Source: Neodiprion pinetum (taxonomy: Eukaryota > Arthropoda > Insecta > Hymenoptera > Diprionidae). From it: a stretch of DNA of 64,000 nt. Each line of letters starts with the position of its first letter. The first letter of the stretch is position 1. The notes beneath the pieces are model-generated. The model searched no databases, had not been told where the DNA came from, and saw only the letters and a program-made list of their open reading frames with translations. The stretch is from NCBI RefSeq assembly GCF_021155775.2, contig NC_060232.1:28279922-28343921 (forward strand). The letters are read 5' to 3'. Below, piece by piece: positions 10,145 to 23,339 of this stretch. Position numbers and translations under genes: made by a program.

Positions 10145-12780
10145 AAGCATAGAAAGGTGCGTGAAACGGACGTGAGATCTTCCGGTTCGCCAAGCAGCCG
10201 GTCCAGTGCAGCTATTATCGTGAGAAGCCCTTTGGAATGCGAGTGAGTAGAGGAGGTAGGTACATAAAATTCGCTCGTTGGGCAACGCGGGTTATTTAGC
10301 TGACGCGGAGGAGATCTCGGTAGCCGTTAAAGCGGAAAATCGGGCGTTCAATCAGCGCGAGTACTGAGCAGAAAATCGAACCTGGGTGATGGACATCGCG
10401 AACGCATCGAGCCCAGACTGCTTTCAGGCCGAGGAAAGACACCCAGGCGGAACAGAGAATGCAGTAGAATGCAAGCGTTACTCGACGATCCATTAACTCG
10501 GCTTCGCCTTTGCTTGCTGCCATGCGTATGCTTGAATTGGACATTTGGAGTTGGAAAAGTGGCAGACAGGTGCGCGCGAATTGTTGAGGAATCGCGGAAA
10601 TCGACCCGATGCACTAAAACGTAGTAATAATCCCCGGGGATCGAGTAGGCGCGCTAATAAAGCGCCTCGTTGCCTCTCTGATTTCCCGAGCAGTGGAAGG
10701 ACCCGAGGTCGTTTCGAATCTCTAAGTACACTTTGTACTTCTGACTTTGAAGTAATATTAGCCGTCTGCCCTGGGGAGTCGGTCTTTGGTAAAAGAATGA
10801 ATAAATTCAAGCCCGCTTCGCCACCGCTTCTCGCGGACACGGTGATCCGGGAAATAATAGATTAAAGTGTTACTTCTGAATAATATACAGATTTGAAATG
10901 TGTCGCAGGTACTGGAGGCTGCTTATCATCCCATACGAGGTGGACGAAACGATGTGATGCTCAGCCTTGGCGGCGTGAACCGTGCAATGCAACAATGCTT
11001 TATCTGTTCGAATTCCACATCAAGTTTTATCGAGATAATTGAAAGCTAAAAATGTGCCTTTGTTTTTACCTGTGGATTGTCTGCTTATTCAAAGGAGAAT
11101 GGACCCTGTTGTTCGTTAGTAGAGATGAGTATTGTTTCATCGATTTTATTCCACAGCGTTGAATCTTGTTCAGTGAACCCCAGCATCGAAAGCTCGGTAA
11201 CATTGCAAGTAAACTGCAGGACGAACTAGGACCGAATGAAAACAGAATATGAAAACGGCTTATTGCACTTTCTCGGTAGCTCGGTTTCAGATTGAACGTG
11301 CGTGCGCGAAGCGTCGGCGGTAACGACGCTATCCAGCACGCGTGCTAAATGTATGGCGTTCGTGATTTTAGAAACCTGGCGTTCACCCGTTTTACGACCG
11401 CGGCATGCTCACCGACAATGCTTAACACTTTGAGCGGCTTCCTTGTCTGCTTGGTCGTTCAGTTATTCGGTTATCTACTTATTTGGTGCTTCGATTTCTT
11501 GCCTCACACAATTACCGTCACAGTCCGGTGTACGGAAATACAGTCATTGAGTAAAGTGGCATATTGCATCGCGAGGTGATTCTGCTATAGTTTAAAAATG
11601 TAAATAAATTAAGCTGTACGGTACTATCAGATGAAAAACATATTTAACAAGGAAGTTACAAATCCACATGTTTCACGATCCACTTTAAAAAGAAACGAAA
11701 CGTGTCTGACAATGAGATACGTAGTCACCACCAGTTGTGAGTAAGCATAAACCTAAATTAATAACTGGCAACTTTCGACTTCTGAAACTTGTGAAAATCA
11801 TTAGAACAGCGTCATCGCGCACAAAGGGAACAACAATTCATATTAATAACGAATTGATGTTGCAAATAATCTTTCACCTCTCTGACGGCCAGAAAGAGAG
11901 AGGGCATTGTCTGCAGGCCTAGAAATTCGGTGTTTGTCGAAAGCCCCACGCGTTCTAGCGCCGCTCGGGATACGCCTGGGCTTTGTTGATCGGGCGACAC
12001 TGATTGCCAATCAATATACCCATCTCGGTGGAATTTGATTCAACAACAATGTTGATCAATCAGTGTGCCAGCCTGTACCCCGTCACATACATAGCGCCGC
12101 TGCAATTCTCTCTTGGAAACAACGAAATAGCAACTTCTATTTAAACAATCCCGCCTCTGGCTGTCAATAATCCTTGTCCCTTGTTGAATTCAGAATTGAA
12201 TTTTCGAACGTTCAATTTTTGTTTTCTATAGGAAAGAAATACCGAATACTTTACCGAATTTTGACCTTCTACGTAAATTTTTTCCACACTTCAATTCCAT
12301 CTGTGGTCATTTTCAAACGGATTCAAAACGTACTGTCAGTGCTGGCTGCTACAGGTACTACTTATAGTCATGATGAAATATGTACTCGACGTTACACATC
12401 ATCAAGAAGAGCTATTCGTGTATGCTTTTATCTGTTCTTGTCGATGTGTACCGTATAAATTGTAAATTCTATCAATATTTAGAATAGATGGACAATTGCT
12501 TCGTCAGGAGAACCGCGACTACACCACGAGTCTCCAATTATATGGATTTGACAAAAGTACACGAACGCGGTGTACACCGAGAGCTCGACACGTAGGAAAA
12601 TACAGAATATTCTCTAACACTTAATCACCGGTCCGCAAACGCGGGTCCGAATAGCTACGTTTCCCCATACACGTTACTAAACGTTACTAAATGTCACCGG
12701 ACCAGAAGCTCTGACTCTGATTGCGCGCTGTTTGCCAATGTAACCCACTCCCCTCCGGAACAACGCGTTGTACTTTATCC
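10145..12780. other. GC-moderate then AT-rich DNA, no gene recognised
   Basis: From 10145 to about 10865 the DNA carries open frames on both strands without recognisable motifs. From about 11000 to 12480 it is AT-rich and has stops in all frames. A perfect 10-bp direct repeat, ACGTTACTAA twice, lies at 12671-12690. Confidence 0.6.
12671..12690. repeat. Direct repeat (ACGTTACTAA)2
   Basis: Two identical adjacent decamers, flanked on the left by CACCGGTCC and on the right by CACCGGACC. It is a short tandem duplication of unknown role. Confidence 0.8.
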
Positions 12781-14720
12781 TACCCACACGGGCTTGCGGT
12801 GGGCAACAGCCAGCTTATAGGCCCAAGCCGTCGGAAAGGAAATGCAACAACTCGAAGCGCGGAGGGTCGGGATAGGAAGTAACCAAAATTCCGAACCAAT
12901 CGGAGTACAATAATTATCCTGTGCATGTGGAAACCGCTGAAACAAGCAACGGAACGACACAACTTGTCGACGGTTACCCTTGCTCCTTTTCTCTTACATC
13001 AAGAGAGAGAGCCGAAAGAGACAAATGGTGTGGCGGTTCCGGTTGCTGGACACCGCGACCGGTGGGGTCAGTCGCCGACTCCTGGGGGCGTTTCGGGTGG
13101 TGGCTAAGCCAGGCACGGAAGACGTATGCCAACCGGAAGACACCGTAGCCGGAAACCATTACTGCCCCTCTAATTTCTTTACGATCACAATGCTATTGGT
13201 TCCGATTGGTCATGCTTCCGTGCCGTTCTTGTTTATGGCTCCGCCATGGCCAATCATCCACCGGGCAGGGTAATCTGGTCTTTCCTAACCCGGCTGCTCT
13301 TCGCTTCATTGACAGGACAGCTGTGTACAGTCGTGTAGGTATATTTACCTACGTACATACAACTGCGGATACAAATTACACTCTGAAATCGATCCAACTT
13401 TCCGCGTTCCGCGAGTGGAAGTTGACAGTCCTGCAGTCGTTATCCCTCCGCCGTTCTCTCCATTGCCGCTTTGATATCTGTATTAAAATCTCGTGCTGCA
13501 ACTGCTGGGTCCGTGGTATAAGCCTTGAGATTACTCTCTCCTGGATTCTCATACTGTAACTGGTATTTGTACGCAGTGACACGGTGTTACTCTAGGCATT
13601 TATTCTTCGTTTTTTGACTCCTATGCACAGATCTCATGTTACCGCCGTTCCTTGTGGCAATTTTGAACTTGGTCCTTCCAAAAGTCGTGTTTAACTGCTG
13701 CCCGAAAACTCTCGTGGATTGACTCTCAGCATCGTTCGTGCGTGAAACTTTATTGCGCTACAGGCACAATGCCGAATGATCGTCTGCCTTCACGCGATGC
13801 ATCCATTATACTGCACAGTCCGTCCAAACGCGATGCATTGTTGCGCTAATCACTGGATACATGACTCTTCGTATGGCCACTGGCCAATACCGTGGAGTTG
13901 GAGTGCGTGGCACGCGCTGGAATCAGAAAGTGCATTTGTTATCCCAAAGCTACTAGTGAGTTGCAGCTTTCCGTCAAATACACTATATTGGGGAGAAATA
14001 GTGATCTTTGTACCATGATTGCCTCAAGAATGACGAAATGGAAAAAGGAAACATATTATATTCATGATTGTCACTTGCAGTAGTCTTTTCACTCGTGCCT
14101 CAAATACTTTAATTTCAATTCTTATATATTTTCATCATCAGTGGTTTGCAAACATGCATCCGAAATACCGCAAACATCTATGCACTGAAACATCTGAGTG
14201 AATGTCATATTTTGTCATAACTTATTATATGTTCCTGGTACTTTCGCTTCTCATTGAGTCATTTGTATCATAGGTACAAGTGATCTTCGGTATTTGAAAT
14301 CCCGTTGATATTGTAGATGGCACGAAGCCATATGGAAACCATCTGCAGCATGTGCTTGGCGATATTGTGATTTGTTGTCTGACAATCAATTACCAACGCG
14401 CAATATTGAGACAATTTTTTTAACATCCGGTAACCTAGCAGAAACGAATTTGATACAGTACTTAACTTAATTGTCTAATGCTTAAAAGTATATCATTCGT
14501 TTATTGCGGCCTAAAGCCAACATTGTCGAGTTTTGTTTACGACTTGGTTACGTGTGCTATAGTTCACCGAGTTAACCTTGATACCAAAAATATATTTCTA
14601 AAACGAAACATCGAGATAAATACAATGAGAAAATTGTAATAAAACTTTCAGCGTCTCTCCTACATGTCCCGAAATAAAGAGCAACTCTTCGAGCAGGAAT
14701 GAAAATTTCTGAAAATTGAG
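12780..14720. other. Mixed then AT-rich non-coding DNA
   Basis: Open frames around 12920-13560 overlap on both strands and show no domain. CCAAT-like motifs occur around 13196-13210. From about 14050 to 14720 the DNA is AT-rich with no open frame. Confidence 0.6.
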
Positions 14721-16290
14721 AAACGACTCTTAGACACCGATGAGTGCCGATAATCCAACGTCAAGTGCAGACTGGCGCGATGAGGCCGCTATCCAACCAG
14801 TTTTGGATAAGCCTCGAAGTGAATTACAGGAGGACGTGGAGTAGCGCCCGGCTGTGTATGGATGCACGAACAGTATCCAGACGTGATAGGGATGTGCGGC
14901 GTATTCCCGCGTCGAGGAGAGCGACTGTGTGGGTACGTCGGGCCGTGAGCGCCGTGGCTCCAGGCACAATGAGGCTATCAGATTATATTTCTATTTTCGA
15001 CACGCGGTCTATCGTGCAATCCCATCTCCATCTCTCGGAGCTCCGCTACCGCCTCGGCGTTGAGCAGCACCACCCCTCGGCTCCTCGGCTCCTCGCGATG
15101 CTCGCACAACGGCAGCCCGACGTGGCTACACCAGCATTCGAAGGGCCCGAGGGCCTGCCAACCGTCGACGGCATAAGGAATGTAACGCGGACGCGAGACG
15201 AGGCGGCCAGGAAGCCGATGACTCTCTATACACGCCACTGTTTAATACGAAGAGCGTATTACTGACAAGCGATATGCCACCGCGGAGAAGCCAGTCGCCC
15301 GGCTCGCACTAAAGATAGTACCTACCCACCTCAGATCCAAGATACTCGTCGTACATGAATTCCGCTCATTACATACTTACTTTTATCTCGCGCACCGTCA
15401 GGTACCTGATTGCTCCGATAAATAGCGTTGCAGTTTGGTGGAAATCGTTTACTTTACCCCTTCTACCGTAGCCACTATCCAGGTTCAAGTGCACAAATCG
15501 GGTCACTGCCCATTTTTCACGGTGTCATGTGTCATCTCTAAACTTCATTGTGAAAAACATTTTTTTTGTCAAAATTACTGTCCATCGAGTAGAGCAACTT
15601 TATACTGAGCCATATTGGTCAAGTTAATCGAACGTATAGACTCACGAAAGACCGCAGATCATTGAAATCAATAAAAGATCGTTACTCAATACCTAACTAG
15701 GTGGTAATCTTCAAGTGTAATTGCGGTTCACTCAGACCGCAGCACCGTTGGACCAGAGTAATTTGTATCGCGGTAGTAGCACCCAGCGTCAACGAAACCC
15801 GAATGCTCTGTATTTCAATATTACCTTATGGGCGATGGTATCACGTGGATGGATTTGAGGTACGTAGCTCGCAGGTATCTCGGATCCTCAGCCGGACAGG
15901 CGGCGTGTTCGGTCGTGACGTTGGTTCGCATGGGTAAGATGATGGGCGACCTTCCTTCGTCCCTTCGGGCGGGGCAGCTTCTCTTGCAGCGGTTTCTTCT
16001 CGCATAGCACGAAACATCAAGTTGGCTCTTTCGCATGGCGAACTCCGCGGTCTCGACCGTGCAGGTTATTTATGGGCTAAACATCCGTCTTAAACCCCTT
16101 AGCCACTGCTAACCTTTTGTTCCTTCGTTCCTATACGTCTACTTCTAATTTACTTCTGTCTCTTGTCGAGGTATGCCTAAGAGATTGCCTGCCGATTCGT
16201 TTCGATCATCAGCAGAAACGATCCTGCAGTAGATAAATGTATATATGTATATACCTGCACGGGCGGAGAGTCGATGGTATTGAATATCGA
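14721..16290. other. GC-rich then mixed DNA, no gene recognised
   Basis: A 173-codon plus-strand frame (14744-15265, non-ATG start) overlaps two minus-strand frames of 79 and 86 codons. All are arginine-rich and have no recognisable motif. The remainder to 16290 shows nothing beyond scattered short frames. Confidence 0.55.
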
Positions 16291-16402
16291 TGACGTCACC
16301 TTCGCCCCCACTGGCTCGCCTCCATGCCTACATATTGCCGTTAAGTGATCACGCTGGTTGGCTAAAAATAAAAATTCGACTTTCTCGGAATTAGATGAGT
16401 CA
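16291..16402. promoter_or_regulatory. CRE and AP-1 sites upstream of 16.5 kb ORF
   Basis: A perfect TGACGTCA palindrome lies at 16291-16298 and a perfect TGAGTCA AP-1 heptamer at 16396-16402, both about 100-215 bases upstream of the ATG at 16505. Both are bZIP-family binding sites. The pairing is suggestive of an activity-regulated promoter, but no TATA box or initiator is clear. Confidence 0.25.
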
Positions 16403-16504
16403 CGGAGGTGGCACCGCATCACACGGAGACACGGGAAACGTGGATGAAAATTAGAGGAATGAAAAGGAGAAGGCAGAAAACAGGGGGCGAAAAGAGGGAA
16501 GAGA

Positions 16505-16720
16505 ATGGCCGAGTTGCTGTACGGGCTCAGCAAACAGCTCGCGATGAAAGAGCTGCAGAGGGAGGCATTGGCGGGAGAGGAAGTATACCCGAGAGAGGAG
16601 AGGAGAGCACCCGTCGACCGGTTATCGCAACGCTTCGCGGCGTTGTACCCCGAAGCAAGAGAAGACGAGGAGGAACCGCTAGATGGTACGATGGACGGAC
16701 GTCTACGCACGACACTGTAA
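16505..16720 (+). CDS. Hypothetical 71-residue charged ORF
   Basis: An ATG with strong context (A at -3, G at +4) opens 71 codons ending in TAA. An in-frame TGA lies 45 bases upstream. The product starts MAELLYGLSKQLAMKELQRE, which could form an amphipathic helix over residues 2-22. It has an RR pair at 33-34, an acidic EDEEE cluster near 53-57 and no cysteine. There is no hydrophobic signal peptide, which argues against a complete neuropeptide precursor. A main caution is that this stretch is purine-rich and poor in T, so long frames are open on both strands (140 codons plus, 177 minus). The composition is nonetheless the most protein-like in the window. The family is not recognised. Confidence 0.22.
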   Translation: MAELLYGLSKQLAMKELQREALAGEEVYPREERRAPVDRLSQRFAALYPEAREDEEEPLDGTMDGRLRTTL

Positions 16721-18370
16721 AATTACGGTGTCAAGAACAATTACTTTACACACGAGCAGTTACCGCGCTCCACAAGCCACTCAAAAGACACCCCCACCAC
16801 CCCCTTTCACCCTCCAGCCGTGTTGTGTAATGCGGAAACTGGATTTCGTATTTTGCGGGTCACGTGGCCGACGCCTCCACCCCCGCCTCTCTTCGAGGTT
16901 ATTATAAAACTTTGACAACGCGATGAATTTCAGGCTCGCTGCGCGGGTACGGGCAGCGGCGTTTATCCAGCCGGACATTTTTCCCGGTTCCCTCTCCTCA
17001 ACCTTTCGCTTCCTTCCAAATTCGTCACGTCCAACATTTTCCTGATTTCCTCTGTCTTATCCAGCTGGCTTAAGCCGAGGCTCGTGCGATCGAAGCCGCA
17101 CTTCCTCGGACGACGCGAATCACGAGATTGTCCAAGCGGGGCCGAGGACTACGCGACCGGGCGTTTTCGACGAGGGGGTGCGCCCGATAATATCAGCGGT
17201 TCTGGGAGGCGGGGGTCGCAGGCAAAGGGTCCCAATCAATCAGCCGGAAATCAGTATGCACGGCACGTCTGCCTAATGCCGCCACTCTTTCATCGTATTC
17301 ATTTGATCGCAGCTTCACCGAGCGACCTGCTGCAGAGTGCCCGTAACGCTAATGGGGTATATTTGAGTCTGTTGTCTACACCACAACCGGGGCAGCGATA
17401 CGCCCTTCCTTCGAAATACGTATGGAGTCGAGGCGCGTGTGCACGATGAAGCCTTATACACACTTTCCATGACGTATTAAAACGGCTTATTATTTGCCAG
17501 ACGGTGTTGCCGAGAGGCAAATGCAGCCTCTCCGACCGGACGAGGCGCGGTGGAGGGGTCAACACGGGGGTAATTCCAAAGAGCTTCTCTCCCGGCAACT
17601 AGGTGATCCGGATTATCCTGGATCCGCTTAGTTTACCGGACACTTGCGCCGGACGCCGACGATGACCGATACGATACCATCTGACTTCGCTTCTCCTTTC
17701 ACTCTTCGTCTCCATCCCTTTTTCGAACCAGAAAAGTCATCGAGGCTCGAAAGCCAGAAAGCCATCGAGAAAAGTGTTGCAAACGTTTAGACGGAGCCAC
17801 CAAGTTCGATACGGGCTTAGATTGGCAAGACTCGTGGCAAAATACAACCAAGCCTGGACACCCGATGAAAACGGCTATTCTTTGATATATCATTTCTATG
17901 AATTCGAATATTAAATTTTGTAAGCAGTAAGTAGGATTAACGAGATAGTTAAGTGCTTACATTCACAGAAACAAAAACTCTTGATACAAAATTTATAAAG
18001 CTTAAAAAAATATATAGTCAATTCTTGATTACCTTCATCAAAAGTGGTGAGAAAATTATTTCAAATAGATCCTATCCTTAGCCTTTAATCAACATCCCTT
18101 CTGCTAGTCCAAGTACATCGGCATCAAAAGCACCAAAGAGTTCATGGCAGCAATTGGCGTTCGGTGTCGTTGAAACCGAGTCAAGACCTCCCCAGGCGTC
18201 ATGTGTCAAGCGCTAGCCGCTTGACAGGCCGCAGACAACGGAGCCCCGCTTTTTTGGGTGCGCTGTCAAAATAGATAGCGCTTCGCGGTATTGGAGGGAA
18301 AGTTTACCGAGTATTTTACGAGTGGTAGTTTGACGGTGTGGGCGACGAGGCGAGGGGTTAGGGTTGGATG
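16721..18370. other. GC-rich DNA then AT-rich gap, no gene
   Basis: 16.7-17.7 kb is GC-rich with short frames only. A pyrimidine-rich run ending CGAACCAG at about 17690-17731 resembles a splice acceptor, but the following sequence has no clear exon. From about 17890 to 18120 the DNA is AT-rich. Confidence 0.55.
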
Positions 18371-18378
18371 TGACGTCA
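18371..18378. promoter_or_regulatory. Perfect CRE palindrome TGACGTCA
   Basis: The third full CRE palindrome in the window and the second within 2.1 kb (the other is at 16291). No nearby promoter is identified. Confidence 0.25.
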
Positions 18379-20510
18379 GGGGTGATTAACATAAGCGTAT
18401 CGACTTGGCGAGGGTCCTCGTCAAAGGGTGATGACCTTGGGGCAAGGGTGCAGAATGCAGGCAACCCTTTTATGGCGGCACCGGATGACTCTAATATCTA
18501 ATGTGCTCACATTAGCACGGGGATTGCATTTTAATGAAACCGTGCATGCTCCACTTGGGGTCCTCTTGCGGCTTCACGAAATTTCGCCACGGATACACGG
18601 ACGCGCCGGTTGGATCGAAGGAAATTCATGACATTGGACGATCGGATGTCGGGAGCGAATTCTCGTGCACTTTTTACTTTTGCGCGCAGTTGACGCGACC
18701 GCGAATTGGCGACTTCGCTTTGTGCTCTGCGACCAGTGTTCCCACATGTCCTACAAGGTTTTCCGATGCCATTACCAGTGACACGGTGCAAGCCGGCGAT
18801 AGAAATCCCGTAATACTAAAGTCTCGGACCAGGCTGCGGTCGACTCGTTCAATGATGTATCGATCACACAGCTGCACCATACGAATTGCAGGAACAACCG
18901 CTCAGTTGTAATAAGCAGCTACAAGTAATCTGACGGTAATTAATCTTCCCCCGAGAGCGACGCAAGCCGGCTTATAATAGACGCCGCCGTAGCGCAGGAG
19001 GTGAACGAATGCGTTTGATGGAAATAAACGGGAATTACACCCTGTGAAAATGATCTACACCACGGTCGGGTGTGACAACTGTAAAACTATAAGGTGTAGC
19101 TGAACTTGATTTCAGGTAGCCGTTTGGTGCGGGTCATCGGACTCTATTTTCGGACGGTGAGAATTCGGGTACAACTTGGATGAGATTTTTCGTTACACAT
19201 AATAATTTGCAAATAAACTCCCGTCGCCAAGTTCATACAAACCGGTGAAAAGGGAACGTTGATGTCGTTTCTGGTGGGGATATCAGGAACGGGCTTTAGA
19301 CTGGGAGAGTAGGATGTGTAATGGATGCAGACCAGACCGTGAGTTGGACGGAGATGGCAACTGCATCTCATTCATACTTTTGCATTTGAAAAGTCATTTA
19401 TGCGCGGGGTAGAAGGAGACCGGTGCATTGCTACGACGCTAAGCAGACGCGGATACGAGAGAGAAGGAGCGGGACCCACAACCAGAGGGTATTATAATAG
19501 ATATGTTAGCATGCAAACGTTGTCTTTTACGTTCCCTGCCTGCCAGGATAGACGTGTGTTAGTGGTATTCTCGCCTGCAAGGATGTGCCAAGTTGTTTGC
19601 GGGCCACGAGATGTTACAGGCCAGGTCTTGCACTTGGAGAGAAGACGCTCGGATTAAATTCAAGTACCCTGACAATTCACTTCTATTCTCATCGGTGTAA
19701 AGTTGTAACATACCAATGAAAAAGAAGTCTCTCAAGGTACTTGGAATTCAGAAGGATACATGAAGTCAGCAATGGTGAACTTCTGATCATTTGTTCAAAT
19801 TGACCTTTATAATCCTTCTCTTCGCTGATCCCAGAAGTATCATCAAATGGACTCGCATCTTGGTACTAATGTAAATATCGGTACAGGGTTTGGCAATAAC
19901 CATTTCTGACCCAGAGGATGTGATATCTTTCGTGCATCAACTCACGTTCCTTTTTGCGACGTCTTCCGGGTGGTCGGACGTCGCCGTCGACGTGGTCGGC
20001 CCTGAGTCCGCAGCGACTGGCTCGCGCGCGGCTCGTCGGCGAGAGGGGCGGGTAAGCGCGGATCTCCGAATAGGGGTGGGGGCGGTGAGGGGTGCACCTA
20101 CTTACCATACTCCCAGTATACCAAAGTCTCGCTGCCGACGCGCTTGCCACAGATAGTAGTTGCTAGCACGCGGCACTCCGCCGCAGCGCACCGTGTGCTT
20201 TCGCTCCGTGTAGTATGCACGATTCCGTGTGTTCCGCGATTTCCACGTGCCAGTTTTTGCCAGGTGGATCGATCCCCCCTCCCCAACTCTCGATCTTTTT
20301 ATCTCCTTTGCGCTAACTCGCTCTCTCAGAAAACGAAAAACGCAAACTCCCTCTTTTCACGTCTATCAAAAGAACGATTGGGGGTCGTCTTATACCAGTG
20401 ACCAAGGGTAATGGTGGGGGAAATCTAACCGGAAGTCGCTGGCAAGCGTAAGTGTTGTCAGTTTCGTATGGTGCTAGTTCGCCAGGGTCCCATGGTATCC
20501 GGTTCCTCGT
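18379..20510. other. Mixed DNA; possible CpG-rich promoter-like patch
   Basis: Frames at 18531-18911 overlap on opposite strands and have no recognisable motif. Around 19970-20290 the DNA is CpG-rich and ends in C-runs, as in some untranslated leaders, but I could not place a transcription start. Confidence 0.5.
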
Positions 20511-20603
20511 GTTCATACGGAGTGGGGGAGAGGCAGACGAGGAGGAGAAGGAGGATGGCGACGTGGTGGGGGTTGGAAGGGAGGGAGGGAGAAAGGGAGG
20601 CAT
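20511..20603 (+). repeat. Polypurine tract
   Basis: About 90 bases of mostly A and G, including GGAGGAGAAGGAGG and GGGAGGGAGGGAG segments. Mirror-like polypurine tracts can form triplex DNA. Open frames across it (20313-20699 minus, 20452-20706 plus) owe their length to this composition. Confidence 0.75.
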
Positions 20604-22640
20604 GAAGGCGTGTGATGCAACCAATGCATCTGACTCGTTAAAAGTCACGTGGCTTCTAGAAATTTTGAGGATGAACCGAAGAGCGATCGCGGTATCCATC
20701 GCTTAGGAAATCCGTCAATTGGTACGTACCCAATTTGAGTCATTTTTACTACGGCAATTTATACAAGCCAGTTCTTTATACAGGGCTCGACAGGCTGGTT
20801 GACAGGGTAGACTTTACGAAGTTTGAGAAAAAGGAGACTGAGAGCTAAACGTGTTTTAGCTTCTGTCAAATCAACTGATTTTCATGCAATAGGCATCACA
20901 AAGATTCGCAAATAACAGTATAGACCGGCACATTGTCTACTTGTTATCCGTAACGAAGCCTTCTTGTGCGGTGTGGACGATGACTGCAGGGCAAGTGAGC
21001 TGAAAGAGAAAAAAATAAATTGTAAACAGTATATGTATGCCCCAAAATTGAATTCGTTTGGTGAATGACGTCTAACAAACCGCAGTTATATCATAAAAAG
21101 CAATGCAGCAGAACGTGAATTAATTCTTGTAGCACCCCTCTCGGAAGTGTCTCGAAATTCAATAAAGGCGAATAAGGCCTCGACGCAACCCCCGTTCCCG
21201 CCCCTCACCTTCTTCCATCCGCAATCCTCATCCGTATCGCAAGCTCTCTCTTTCTGTCTCTCTATTTCTCTTTCTATTCTATGGGGTGGTCACAGAGCTT
21301 GGCTCGGCGGCGTTCCAGAGTTGTAGACGAGCCACGGTGCATATATTAGTCTCTATATTATGGTGGCTGAAGAGGGTCGCCGCGACGCCAAAGACAATTA
21401 CCCCGCAATAAGCAATTTCTTCTCTTTGTCATCTGACGAGTAGAGTCATTATTTTTCGAACCTCGACATCGGCATCTCGACCCCTTGAAAGACGGTGCAA
21501 TTTTTCTTAAATATATTGGAGAAGGAGTGACATTAGAGGTCGCGTAATTATCCTTCGGGAACCGTTGGCGGGTCGGGGCTCGCGGTAACCTCTAAGAAAA
21601 CAATGAGCTTCGAAGAAAAAGACGCGGAGTGGCGCACTACGCAGTCGGGTATTAAGGACGAAAATTTTTGGAAACAGGAATTTCACACCCCGTATTCCTT
21701 GAGGAAAATTGAGTAGCAATTTCATCGCGAATGATCAGGATCCAGCAGAAAGTGATTCGCGATGCATAAAAGGCGAGTATTCAGCAGCGCGGATGTGATT
21801 CGCTCGATATCGATCGCTACAGACGCATTATAGGTACATACTATGAATAATGCATGCGTCCATGCATGCTTGTGTAGCATATCGGATACAGACGCGTATT
21901 CGTATAACAGATCTTTCAGTGTCAACCGAGTGAAATCTAGCACGGCCACGCGTCAGGCCGGATAGCTAGGATGTTTGACGTGACCACCGAGCAGGGAGGG
22001 ATTGAAGTGACACAACATTGCAATAACTGCAATTACTCAAACGGATAAATATATGTGCGAAGAGAGAACCGTGAGGTTGGCTGAAAAAATTGCATAAATT
22101 AATCTAAGAACCTCGTGGTAGCAATTCACTGCTCAGCGAATATTATATATATGTACAGTATATACAAGCAGAGATCAATCTGCAATATTAAACGCTGTCA
22201 ATGAATATTTTTCTCCATTGTTTCTACACGTGGAAACAATTTTCACCCGAGACAATTTTAATAATTATACTACCAACGTCCGATGAATAGCAAGATATGC
22301 ACGGATGCTTTCTAGGCTTATCGCACTATTCGCGCAGGAGCTACAGCAAACGTTGTTATTTTCTTCCAAATGGATTTTAATTCATCAAATACCGGCTGGC
22401 CGATGATCGTTAATAATATGGTAATCAAACATCCCAGTATGGTGAAATGTATTCCGTTGAAATACGTTCAGCATTAGCGTCTGTCCGAGATCGAAGCTAT
22501 TAATTACGGGCGTTAAATACTTCTATGTGTTTATAGTCAGAGCCGAATCGAATTAAACGGCAAAGTAGAAAATATTCCAGACTCACTGACAGCAAATGTC
22601 GGTTATTTTGCGTCTCTGTTTGCTTTTCTAAGCTTTCGAT
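20604..22640. other. Mixed to AT-rich non-coding DNA
   Basis: A pyrimidine-rich CTCTCTTT-type tract lies at about 21244-21280. From 22000 to 22600 the DNA is AT-rich with stops in all frames and TATATATG motifs near 22145. No gene is recognised. Confidence 0.6.
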
Positions 22641-22795
22641 TCTTGCGCGTCATGTGCCTCTCATACTTGCTCGGATCTACTCAAAGTCGAAGAGGGTTGT
22701 TCTCTCGAACTGCAGCGGCTGTCGGAGGGTTATCAATTCGAAACCGAAGCACCATAGGCAGGATCAGGAGACTCAGCCGCCCGGGGCGTCCGGCA

Positions 22796-22820
22796 AGGCG
22801 AGACGAGGCGAGGCGAGGCG
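22796..22820. repeat. (AGGCG)5 pentanucleotide array
   Basis: Five tandem copies of AGGCG, the second changed to AGACG. It lies inside a 157-codon plus-strand frame (22643-23116) that starts at TTG and ends with a hydrophobic stretch. That frame has no recognisable identity. Confidence 0.9.
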
Positions 22821-23274
22821 CACCCTCCTCACGTACCACTCAGAATTTCGCTTGGTTAACGTTTTTTAACATTTCATTTGACAGCTGTCGCCTGCAATAC
22901 GTACGGGGTTGGCTGTCTTCCGTGGTTTCAGCCCCGAAAAACCCGCAGGATTTTGATACTGCACCGGGTTTCCGTCTGCGATTGCTATTGACTCTGGGCT
23001 TGTTGCCCTTGGGCCTTATTTTCACGGACCTTGTAACCCGAAAAAATAACCGGTGGAAATCTGGAAGTGTAATCGGCCGCAGAGGTGAGAAATCTGCCTG
23101 CGGTGGGCCTTGCTGAGAACCATTTTTAACGGCTTAACGGATCTTGTTATCGAGGCCCTGGCGAGATGTTCCCATCAGATGTCAACAAGTTTTAATGGGT
23201 ACCCAAGAATCGCTTACGAAATAGGACAGAAGTTGACCCAAGACGACACGTGCAGCGCGTCGCGACGCGAGGAC

Positions 23275-23294
23275 GCGATGCGATGCGATGCGAT
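23275..23294. repeat. (GCGAT)4 pentanucleotide array
   Basis: Four perfect copies of GCGAT in a CpG-rich patch, 455 bases after the AGGCG array. Confidence 0.9.
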
Positions 23295-23339
23295 AGACGT
23301 TGTGGGACGCCGCGCGTTCGCTTTGAGATAAAAATGGAT

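Noticed and set aside
14744..15265. 173-codon plus-strand frame
   Set aside because: Non-ATG start, minus-strand frames opposite, arginine-rich composition without a motif.
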